This document shows, in pieces, positions 57,061-64,000 of a stretch of DNA of 64,000 nt (position 1 is the first letter of the stretch; each line of letters opens with the position of its first letter). Below the pieces are notes generated by a model. That model was not told where the DNA came from and did not search any database. It saw only the letters and a program-made list of their open reading frames with translations. A program made the translations under genes and the position numbers. This stretch comes from Thermoanaerobacter ethanolicus JW 200 (lineage in GTDB: Bacteria; Bacillota; Thermoanaerobacteria; Thermoanaerobacterales; Thermoanaerobacteraceae), in the NCBI RefSeq assembly GCF_003722315.1, contig NZ_CP033580.1, positions 867,001-931,000 on the forward strand, read 5' to 3'.

Positions 57061-57981
57061 GTGATAAATAGATTAACTAAATTAATCTTAATATTTCTTA
57101 TATTTAATACAGGCTTTGTATATGGAACACGATTTATAATTGGAAATATACTGCGAATTATCTTTAAAATTTTTGATATTCACAATCCCCCTATTATAGG
57201 AATGATCAGTACTTTAACATATAATTATACATCACAATTTTTGTTGTTATTTATAATACTGTATTTATTGAAAAAATTTGATTATATGAAATATGTCAAA
57301 ATTTCTTTAAAAGCGTTTTTAAAATTGATAGTTTTTACAATATTACTGGTAGGAATTACAAAATGTTTGTTGGATATATTTCATATATACAATTTTACTA
57401 TTTGGACTGGCATAGAGGAGAAGTCGTTATATTGGGTTAGTTGGGTAGATTATGTAGGGGCAATATTATTTATTTTTTTATTTGTGTTTGTTGCCCTAAC
57501 GGAAGAATACTTATTTAGAGTTATTATTTATCATAAAGTATCAGAAATAATTAGTCTGAAGAATAAAGTTTTACATGCAATAATTGCTGTTTTATTGACA
57601 AATATATTATTTGCGATGGGACATTGGCCTTCTCATGGTTACAAATTATTACCGTATTTATATTTAACTTTATGGGGAATATATTTTAGTTATTTGTATT
57701 TGCGGACAAAAAACATATATACAGCCTGTGTAATGCACTTCATATTAAATGCTGGAATTATAGTAACATGGCCTCTTAAGAATCTTTCACTTATTTTAAA
57801 TGCAGGTGAGATTTTTTATATTATTGTCTCTATATTTTTAATAGAAGCATATAAAATTTTTAAATATTTCAATAGAAACAACAAAACTCTAAATAAATTA
57901 TCAGAGAGAAATATTGAAACAGGTGAAAACCAGACCTTTTATGAAATTAATAAAAATGAGTTTTGGAAAAGGATGTTTTAA
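57061..57981 (+). CDS. CPBP-family intramembrane metalloprotease (CAAX-like)
   Basis: About 306 residues, seven or eight membrane segments. The three active-site motifs are present: EEYLFRVIIY (EExxxR), ILFAMGHWPSHG (His) and CVMHFILNAG (HxxxN). GTG 57061 follows GGTGG; GTG 57052 is an alternative. Such proteases serve in bacteriocin maturation or immunity, which fits its place between a peptide gene and a radical SAM remnant. Confidence 0.85.
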   Translation: MINRLTKLILIFLIFNTGFVYGTRFIIGNILRIIFKIFDIHNPPIIGMISTLTYNYTSQFLLLFIILYLLKKFDYMKYVKISLKAFLKLIVFTILLVGITKCLLDIFHIYNFTIWTGIEEKSLYWVSWVDYVGAILFIFLFVFVALTEEYLFRVIIYHKVSEIISLKNKVLHAIIAVLLTNILFAMGHWPSHGYKLLPYLYLTLWGIYFSYLYLRTKNIYTACVMHFILNAGIIVTWPLKNLSLILNAGEIFYIIVSIFLIEAYKIFKYFNRNNKTLNKLSERNIETGENQTFYEINKNEFWKRMF

Positions 57982-58047
57982 GGGAAAAGTAAGTTTCTAA
58001 AGCAATATCAATTTTAATCCGCTATTGATAACAAATTTGGAGGTATA

Positions 58048-58684
58048 TGATTATAAGTAATGATTGAGGGCATAAAAATGTTTTTGAATTTGTTGATTTA
58101 CCTTCTCAACAGAATTTTTTTTATTTTGATAATACTATTTAATTTATTTGGCTTCTGATATAACAACTGTAAAATTGTTAAGCGATTTGGGAGTTACTTC
58201 AGTTAAATTTGCACGCTTGAAACCTTGGGATTGGGGGCAACAATTGTCAAACATTATACCAAATAAGGAGGAAATAAAGAAAGTTAACGAAAAAATTTGG
58301 AATATAGAAGGAAAATATAAAGGCATTAAAATAATGGGAGATGTACCCAAGTCTATTGAAGACCAAAAGGTTCCAGGTTGCAATATAAACGTCGGTTTTG
58401 AAATTCAACCTGATGGGAATGTGCTTCCATGCCGGATTTTCGAGCAAAGAGTAGATGATAAAATAATTCTAGGCAACATAAAATCACAAGATATTTTTGA
58501 AATATGGAATAGTGAGAAAGCAAAAAGGATAAGAAGTTATTCCAAGAGATTAAGCAAAAGATTTCTGTGTACTAAATGTGAATTTGCTCGCTTCTGTTCT
58601 ACAAATTATTGTATTGCTGGAAATTTCATAAAATTTGGTAAATTTATTCCTTCAGAGGAGGATTTAAATAAATGCAAAATTTAA
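58048..58684 (+). pseudogene. SPASM radical SAM maturase, core deleted
   Basis: GGAGG and an ATG at 58048 start a decayed N-terminus (VFEFVDLPSQQNFFYFDNTI in a frame with stops), then the SAM barrel with its CxxxCxxC is missing. The frame from TTG 58148 resumes with LLSDLGVTSVKFARLKPW and a full SPASM domain: GCNINVGFEIQPDGNVLPCR, then CTKCEFARFCSTNYC. Without the SAM cluster it cannot be active. Partner of the broken Cys-rich peptide. Confidence 0.8.
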
Positions 58685-59871
58685 AAAGGAATGAACGATT
58701 TTTCTTGACAGTAACATTGTTTTCAAGTTTTTTTACATCTTTAATGGCACCATTTTGGGTAATATATTTTAATAAAATTAATTTAGATTTTTCACAAATT
58801 TCACTCCTCATAATAATAAACCACATAGCGGTCACATTATTTGAAATACCTACGGGTGCTTTTGCTGATACATATAGCCGTAAATTTTCTGTTCTTTTAT
58901 CTTTATTGATTGGCAGTTTAACTTCTATTGGGATATATTTCAACACCTCTTTTACAGTTTTATTATTTTTATATTTCTTATCAGGAGTTGGAGCAACTCT
59001 TAATTCTGGAGCCTTTGAATCTTGGTTTGCTGATTCGTTTCTTTTGGGTCAAAAAGAAATAGACCTGACAAAATACTGGGGACGTCTTACAAGTTTTAAC
59101 TATTTAGGTAGTACGATAGGATTTTTAGGAGGCAGCGTTTTAGTACGTTATAATATCTTTAGAGAAATCTGGCTAATAGAAGGTATAGGGATTTTTTTGG
59201 TTTTTATTTACGTATTTTTAGCGGGCAAAGAAGCTAAATTACAGAAAAAAACGGACGAATACAGTTACAGAGAGTATTTTAATAAAATTGCTAAAGGAAC
59301 TGTGTATCTATTTAAACACAGGATTTTGTTATCCATTACAGTCGGGTCTTTTTTCTTCTTTTTTTCGTCAGGAATCATGTCAATGTTGTGGCAGCCCTAT
59401 TTCGAAAGGGCAGGCATACCTGTAGAATTGTTTGGTATTATTTTAGCATTAACGATGGTACTTAGTATTTTTGTGCCCCGTTATGCTGACAGGATAGCTG
59501 AAAGATTTAAAGGGGCAGCTCGCACACTAATGATTGTCAGTATTACATCTGCATTGTTTATATTTATGATGTATGCGATTCCCAAGTATTCATTTATACC
59601 TTATATTATTTATACAGCAGTATATTCTGCACACACTCCGATTTTTATGGCTTATTTTAATAAGTTAATACCTTCTTCAGAGCGTGCAACGATTATTTCA
59701 ATATATAGTTTGTTTATTAGTGTTTCTACAATTCTATGTACTTACTCCTTTGGAATCTTAAGTGACAAAAAGGGGCTTTATGCTGCACTTTTCTTATCTT
59801 TAATTACAGCTTTAATTTCTAGTATACCTTTTAAAAGGGCAATAGGATTAGAAAAAGAGCTGTGCCTTTGA
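58672..59871 (+). CDS. MFS transporter
   Basis: 399 residues, about twelve membrane segments. FEIPTGAFADTYSRKFSVLL is the conserved loop 2-3 motif of the major facilitator superfamily. The ATG overlaps the end of the SPASM fragment by 13 bases (SD GAGGA). Probably exports the RiPP of this locus or gives resistance to it. Confidence 0.88.
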   Translation: MQNLKRNERFFLTVTLFSSFFTSLMAPFWVIYFNKINLDFSQISLLIIINHIAVTLFEIPTGAFADTYSRKFSVLLSLLIGSLTSIGIYFNTSFTVLLFLYFLSGVGATLNSGAFESWFADSFLLGQKEIDLTKYWGRLTSFNYLGSTIGFLGGSVLVRYNIFREIWLIEGIGIFLVFIYVFLAGKEAKLQKKTDEYSYREYFNKIAKGTVYLFKHRILLSITVGSFFFFFSSGIMSMLWQPYFERAGIPVELFGIILALTMVLSIFVPRYADRIAERFKGAARTLMIVSITSALFIFMMYAIPKYSFIPYIIYTAVYSAHTPIFMAYFNKLIPSSERATIISIYSLFISVSTILCTYSFGILSDKKGLYAALFLSLITALISSIPFKRAIGLEKELCL

Positions 59872-59879
59872 GTACTTTA

Positions 59880-60150
59880 GACAATAGAGGAAGAACTGGT
59901 GGAAGTCTTGAAAAAAGCAGGACTATTGGGTGGTTTAAATATCTGCCAGAGGGCTTTGAGGTAGTTTTTGACGTGAGTAGTAGGTACGCCAGAAAAAATG
60001 GATTATTGGGTACATATTAATAAAGCGGTACACCGGGTATAAACAGTTTTATGATTTTTACTGCTATAAATCCGTATTTTTAAACAAATGCAGCAAAAGT
60101 GTTGTATGAAGCACTTGAAAGAGTAAAGAAGATGAGCGAATTTATTATCA
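59880..60150. pseudogene. Mosaic of remnants: ABC permease tail and rhomboid 5' end
   Basis: On the plus strand FDVSSRYARKNGLLGTY-stop (59968-60019) matches the end of the permease remnant at 33842. It is followed by sequence matching the rhomboid gene (34380-34515), here minus-strand coding and full of changes. The same order as at 33.8-34.5 kb, so a decayed segmental duplicate. No functional gene. Confidence 0.75.
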
Positions 60151-60480
60151 TGGTTATGTTGATATATCAACTATTAATAAAAAAATCACAAATGAAGTAT
60201 CAATGGTAATAAAACTGCTGGCTGAGAAAATAGCAGTTGAATATGAAAAGATATTGAAAGAAAAAGAGATAAAGATAAAATTAAATGACAACCAGATAAA
60301 AATACTGGTATTGGAGGCAAAGAAATACAGAGAATTAGACATAGCAGAAGCTCTTGGAATAGGGGTTGTGACTGTGAAATATCACAAGAGAAAGATATTA
60401 GAAAAACTTGGAGTAAAAAATATCAAAGAGGCAGTGATAAAAGCAGAAGTTAGGTTTAATAGATGTAGATTAAAATTTGA
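60150..60480 (+). pseudogene. 3' fragment of the GAF-LuxR regulator
   Basis: VDISTI-like sequence then EVSMVIKLLAEKIAVEYEKI and a complete LuxR HTH (LNDNQIKILVLEAKKYRELD, VTVKYHKRKILEKL). The GAF part is absent and the last codons are frameshifted (LGLIDVD in another frame). A 96-codon HTH-only product from GTG/ATG 60203 is conceivable and could compete for operators. Confidence 0.78.
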
Positions 60481-60481
60481 G

Positions 60482-60600
60482 ACTATACTTTAGTATAGTT
60501 TTTTTCTTATTTATGTAAACATTAACTGGAAATGTAATAAAGACTATACTAAAGTATAGTAGACAAAGTATAAATTTGGATATTATAATGGTAGTAGGAA
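60482..60600 (+). promoter_or_regulatory. Operator pair and promoter of the 60.6-kb membrane gene
   Basis: ACTATACTTTAGTATAGT (60482-60499) followed by a T run, which can also act as a terminator, and ACTATACTAAAGTATAGT (60543-60560). The second overlaps the -35 of a promoter: TAGACA, 18 bases, TATAAT. Same layout as at 42254-42390. Confidence 0.8.
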
Positions 60601-60630
60601 AAGTTTAGTATAAAAGAGGTGAGGTATATT

Positions 60631-60993
60631 ATGAAAAATTTAAATGTTAACAAGAAAGAGAATGAAGTGATGGAAAGTGAAAATAAAAAAGATATAAAAA
60701 GAATGTTAAAAACGATCTATTTTCTCATCGCCGAGGGAGGGTTAGTGTGTCTTTTGGCAGTAGGGTTTAATACATTGAAGATGGAATATAATTTTGTGTA
60801 TGGAATACTGCTTGCGATTTTATCTTTTCCTGTTTTTGCAGGTGTTGTGTATTATCCTCTTAGGAAATATGCCAGTGAAAATTTGCGGTTTATTAACGCT
60901 TCCGTTGACGGATTTATTTCTGATTTAATATTGGTACTATCTTTCCTTTTTTTCGTACTGACATTTAAGATTCCACTATTAAAATTGGGTTAA
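60631..60993 (+). CDS. Small membrane protein of unknown function
   Basis: 120 residues; a charged N-terminus of about 28 residues then four hydrophobic segments. ATG 60631 follows AGAGGTGAGG. No family recognised. Its promoter carries the GAF-LuxR operator, so it is the likely first target of that regulator. Confidence 0.7.
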   Translation: MKNLNVNKKENEVMESENKKDIKRMLKTIYFLIAEGGLVCLLAVGFNTLKMEYNFVYGILLAILSFPVFAGVVYYPLRKYASENLRFINASVDGFISDLILVLSFLFFVLTFKIPLLKLG

Positions 60994-61052
60994 AAATATA
61001 TAGGAGGCAGTATGCATGTCTAAAAATCTGAGATGACAAGATAATGTAATAT

Positions 61053-61135
61053 AAATGGGCGTAGCTCTTGACAGACTTTTTGGCATTTATATATGTGGTG
61101 CCATTTTTTATTTTATGGTAGGCTTACGCCCATTT
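61053..61135. terminator. Nested terminator hairpins between the membrane gene and pfkB
   Basis: Outer arms AAATGGGCGTA (61053-61063) and TACGCCCATTT (61125-61135); inner hairpin TGGCA/TGCCA (61081-61103) with a T run. Convergent genes lie on both sides. Confidence 0.8.
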
Positions 61136-61138
61136 AAG

Positions 61139-62056
61139 TTATATCCTTTTTACAATAGCTTTATCAAGAAGATTTATTACGTCCTTTATCTTGCACAAGG
61201 TTGTTCCTTCATTCATTACTGAAGCAGAACTGCTGGCTACTGCCCACTTTAATGCCTCTTCTACTGACTCATCTCTTTTATAAACAAATCCTGCAAGAAA
61301 AGAGTCTCCAGCTCCTACGGCGCTTTTTACTTTTACTTCTATTGGCTCTATTTTGTATGTTTCTTTATCTACATAAGCAATAGCACCCTCTTTTCCAAGG
61401 GTTACAAGCACATCATTTATACCATATTTTTCACTTATTTCTTTTGCAGCAGAAGGTACTTCCTCCTTTTTTAAATCTCTTCCTAATAATCTTGATAGCT
61501 CAAATAAATTGGGCTTTATGCCAAAAGGATGTGCTTTTACAGCCTCTTTAAGATTATCCCCATCGGTATCAACATATACCCTAAGGCCTATGTCATTACA
61601 TAGTTTTACAATATCAAAATAAACTGATGAAGGTAAACCTTCAGGCAAACTTCCAGAAGCTATAAGAGTATCTCCTCTTCTTGTTATTGCTTTTATCATG
61701 TCTATGATAAGGTCGTATTCTAAGCTTGTAAGCGGTGCACCAGGTAGGCTCATTCTATACTGGCCTTTTAAAGTTTGTATTATAATATTCATGCGTGTTT
61801 CTTTCTCTATTCTTATTGCTGAATACAGTACTCTTTCTTTTTCCAGAAGAATTTGTATCTTATTTCCATTATTGCCTCCTAAAGGGCATATGGCAATGGA
61901 ATTTCCGCCAATTTCTTTTATAACCCTTGACACATCAATACCTTTTCCTGCAGCATAATCTTCAATTCTATATACTCTTATTGTGTCTTCAAGTATAAGG
62001 TCATTGACATATAAATATCTATCTAAACTTGGGTTTAGTGTCAGCGTGAAAATCAA
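61139..62056 (-). CDS. PfkB-family sugar kinase, probably 1-phosphofructokinase
   Basis: 305 residues. MIFTLTLNPSLDRYLYV, AGKGIDVSRVIKEIGG, the G-G-N-N-G region and the catalytic SAVGAGDSFLAGF are PfkB motifs typical of the FruK/LacC group. No fructose PTS genes are next to it, so the exact substrate is open. SD GGAGGAG on the minus strand. Looks like ordinary chromosome inside the accessory region. Confidence 0.85.
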   Translation of the reverse strand: MIFTLTLNPSLDRYLYVNDLILEDTIRVYRIEDYAAGKGIDVSRVIKEIGGNSIAICPLGGNNGNKIQILLEKERVLYSAIRIEKETRMNIIIQTLKGQYRMSLPGAPLTSLEYDLIIDMIKAITRRGDTLIASGSLPEGLPSSVYFDIVKLCNDIGLRVYVDTDGDNLKEAVKAHPFGIKPNLFELSRLLGRDLKKEEVPSAAKEISEKYGINDVLVTLGKEGAIAYVDKETYKIEPIEVKVKSAVGAGDSFLAGFVYKRDESVEEALKWAVASSSASVMNEGTTLCKIKDVINLLDKAIVKRI

Positions 62057-62136
62057 ATTTATCTCCTCCTTATGTATACTCTTTTTTCCATTATAAACTA
62101 TTAAAAGATGAGTTACAAGGTATTATAGTTTGAAAT

Positions 62137-62185
62137 ACTATATGAAAGTATAGTGGATTTTATAGGAAGCAAATGTTATAATTAT
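62137..62185 (+). promoter_or_regulatory. Operator and promoter of the DUF1648 genes
   Basis: ACTATATGAAAGTATAGT (62137-62154) matches the operator in 16 of 18 positions by type and overlaps a promoter: TGGATT, 17 bases, TATAAT. Same geometry as the two sites at 42.3 and 60.5 kb. Confidence 0.75.
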
Positions 62186-62286
62186 AACAAATAATTGGTA
62201 TCTGTAGTTCTTAAGGTTGGTTTGATATATAAAAAGAAAAAGCTAATTGAAGAGAAAAACGTAATATAAGAAAGGAGAAAAATTTT

Positions 62287-62616
62287 ATGCGAGCAATAAG
62301 TTTTTTAGGCAAAAATAACTGGTTATTTGCTGTTTTCACATTTATCATAAACATCATTTTTTATAAGGCATTGCCTGAGAATGTTGCTATTCAGTGGCAT
62401 TTTGATGGTAGTATTTCAAATACTGTCTCTAAAATGACATTTATTTTTATACTTCCTTTAATACAATTATTATTTTATGGATATGTGAAACTCAAGACAA
62501 AAAGTATAGGGGAAACACTTTATACGTATTTATACACTATTTTTGTTAATCTGCTTATGCTAAGTGTAGATGTAATAATTCTTATAATAAATTTAAAAAG
62601 CGTTTTGAAAAGGTAA
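62287..62616 (+). CDS. Small DUF1648-like membrane protein
   Basis: 109 residues, three membrane segments. LPENVAIQWHFDGSISNTVSK is the DUF1648 pattern also seen at the N-terminus of SdpI-type immunity proteins. ATG 62287 follows AAAGGAG. Under a GAF-LuxR-type operator, so perhaps part of a peptide-immunity response. Confidence 0.8.
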   Translation: MRAISFLGKNNWLFAVFTFIINIIFYKALPENVAIQWHFDGSISNTVSKMTFIFILPLIQLLFYGYVKLKTKSIGETLYTYLYTIFVNLLMLSVDVIILIINLKSVLKR

Positions 62617-62683
62617 TTGTAAGTTTAACTTTTTGAAAACATTTTATAGTAAAAATAAGTAAATAAAGGAGGATAGTACTAAA

Positions 62684-63007
62684 ATGTCAAGAAGAGTAAT
62701 AAAATATTTTTATAAATGTGGCTATATTTTTCCAGTTATAACCTTTATTATAAATATTTTTGCATATAAGTATCTACCTGAAAGTATACCACTTCAAAGG
62801 GATGCTTTTGGAAATATAAATTATGCTGTATCTAAGTTGGAATTTATATTTTTTATACCTGTATTGCAGTTGTTTTCTTATATTGCAATAAAATATCCTC
62901 AAGCAAAAGGGAAAAGGAAAATTTCTCATGGGATATATGATATTGCAGCAGGGGTTATACTTTTACTTTTTGACATTTTTCTATTGTATGTTTTTATACG
63001 AAAATAG
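62684..63007 (+). CDS. Second small DUF1648-like membrane protein
   Basis: 107 residues, paralogue of the previous gene: LPESIPLQRDAFGNINYAVSK in place of the motif, three membrane segments. SD AAAGGAGG. The two genes are probably co-transcribed from the promoter at 62.15 kb. Confidence 0.78.
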   Translation: MSRRVIKYFYKCGYIFPVITFIINIFAYKYLPESIPLQRDAFGNINYAVSKLEFIFFIPVLQLFSYIAIKYPQAKGKRKISHGIYDIAAGVILLLFDIFLLYVFIRK

Positions 63008-63187
63008 TACCCTTTCTGATTATAAATAGTTAGAACTGTTAGAAGGCAACCTGATAGAGATATGTTAAAACTATGTTAAATTTTGCTACGCTTTGGAAAT
63101 AAAAGAAGGATTTTAAGGAATTTTGTAGAATTTATAGTATTGTGTAAAAAATTTCTTGTCTAATAACTTCCAAATGGAGGTAATTTT

Positions 63188-63664
63188 ATGGGATTAAAAA
63201 TTAGAGAAGCTATTATTTCGGACTATGAAAATTTATTATTACTAGTGAAGGAAGTGCATGAGATTCATTATAAAGCTAGGCCAGATTATTACAAAGATAC
63301 CGATATTCCACTGGACAAAGAAGATTTTATAAATAAGTTGTCTCACACAGAGTATAAAATTATGGTTGCAGAAAATGAAAACGATGAGATAGCAGGGTAT
63401 ATAATTTATAAAATAAAAAAGATTGAAGAGCATCCGCTTCTTGTTGACAGAGTAGTAGTATATATAGAAGATTTATGCGTAGCAGGAAGATTTAAAAGAA
63501 AAGGTATTGGAAAGAAACTTTTAGAAAGTGCTATTGAATATGGGAAAGAAATTAATGCTTCTTCAATTGAATTGACTGTATGGGCTTTTAATGAAAAAGC
63601 AATAAAATTTTATGAATCCCTGTCTTTCAAGCCTCAAAGTATAAAAATGGAAATGATTTTATAA
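63188..63664 (+). CDS. GNAT-family N-acetyltransferase
   Basis: 158 residues. LKIREAIISDYENLLLLVKEV opens the fold; VYIEDLCVAGRFKRKGIGKKLLE is the acetyl-CoA-binding motif A; AFNEKAIKFYESLSFKPQS closes it. Substrate unknown. SD GGAGG. Confidence 0.9.
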   Translation: MGLKIREAIISDYENLLLLVKEVHEIHYKARPDYYKDTDIPLDKEDFINKLSHTEYKIMVAENENDEIAGYIIYKIKKIEEHPLLVDRVVVYIEDLCVAGRFKRKGIGKKLLESAIEYGKEINASSIELTVWAFNEKAIKFYESLSFKPQSIKMEMIL

Positions 63665-63683
63665 TCTAAAAGGGGTGCTTTAA

Positions 63684-64000
63684 ATGTTTTTTGTAATGGT
63701 ACTTGTTGATGTAATTATAGTATTTTCGTTCTTGTTTATAGCACTGAGAAAGGGAGATATACATATAAAAAACAAGATGTGGGTGTATTTGTTCATTTCT
63801 GGTTTTTTATTTCAAATAGTATTTTTATTGAGAAAGCACTGGGAAATTTATCTCTTAAGTTTAAACACTTCATTGTGGTATGTACTTACAATTGTGCAGG
63901 CGGATAATGCTTTTTGGGAGGAATTAGCCAAATTATTAGCTGTTTTGGTTGTAGTATACTTTCTTGATAAGAATATGATGGTACAATTTAAAGATTTAAA
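63684..64000 (+). CDS. Membrane protein, 3' end outside the window (PrsW-like?)
   Basis: At least 105 codons from ATG 63684 (SD AAAGGGGTG), four or more hydrophobic segments. ADNAFWEELAKLLAV resembles the EExxK-type motif of PrsW proteases, but the second motif would be beyond the window. Unassigned otherwise. Confidence 0.55.
   Translation, partial: MFFVMVLVDVIIVFSFLFIALRKGDIHIKNKMWVYLFISGFLFQIVFLLRKHWEIYLLSLNTSLWYVLTIVQADNAFWEELAKLLAVLVVVYFLDKNMMVQFKDL

Noticed and set aside
60482-60499. First operator of the pair as only a terminator
   Set aside because: It is followed by T residues and may also terminate, but the near-identical sequence recurs overlapping promoters, so a binding site is the better single explanation.

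Overview
The window looks like chromosome of a low-GC, thermophilic, anaerobic Firmicute of the Thermoanaerobacter type. This is an inference from the AT-rich codon use, strong GGAGG ribosome binding sites, the anaerobic (Cbi-type) cobalamin genes, SufU-type Fe-S assembly, and many IS607, IS110 and DDE insertion sequences. No rRNA or tRNA gene was seen.

Layout. 0-2.7 kb: end of a suf operon and a secreted TPM-domain protein. 2.7-5.8 kb: a Uma2 gene whose ribosome binding site carries an IS607-family element, then the tail of an rRNA methyltransferase gene. 5.8-6.5 kb: a MazF-type toxin-antitoxin pair. 6.5-27.3 kb: a cobalamin riboswitch followed by a long co-directional run: B12 uptake (btuFCD), lower-loop and salvage genes (cbiA, cbiP, cbiB, cblT, cblS, cobD, cobU, cobS), a decayed corrin-ring block (cbiX', cbiL', cbiF, cbiG', cbiJ'), and tetrapyrrole genes (hemA, hemC, cobA-hemD, hemB, a precorrin-2 dehydrogenase, hemL) with a PIN/AbrB pair inserted. 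Uptake and salvage genes are intact while the ring-building genes are deleted or frameshifted, so this strain probably salvages corrinoids and makes siroheme rather than B12 de novo. 27.3-32.5 kb: NfeD/slipin pair, Yip1, GrpB and isocitrate dehydrogenase genes.

32.5-63 kb is an accessory region built from repeated, partly broken modules: ABC exporters or immunity transporters, a GAF-LuxR regulator present once intact and three times as fragments, a palindromic operator upstream of three promoters, and two peptide-natural-product (RiPP) loci. The first RiPP locus (43.0-48.4 kb) has two precursor-like peptides sharing a Y-x-x-P-x-I-x-x-L-G leader motif, a PqqD-like/acetyltransferase fusion, a radical SAM enzyme, an S26-peptidase remnant and an SdpI-like immunity protein. 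An ABC exporter that follows is split by an IS110 element. The second locus (56.8-59.9 kb) has a frameshifted six-cysteine peptide gene, a CPBP protease, a truncated SPASM radical SAM gene and an MFS exporter.

The most striking pattern is that all three IS607-family copies sit exactly inside a GGAGG sequence 6-7 bases before a start codon, in the same orientation. Their 3' ends can fold as a pseudoknotted RNA with a compensatory base change between copies, the expected place of a TnpB guide (omega/reRNA). Several frameshifts lie in homopolymers, so sequencing error cannot be excluded for single-base lesions; the larger deletions, duplications and insertions are not explained that way.
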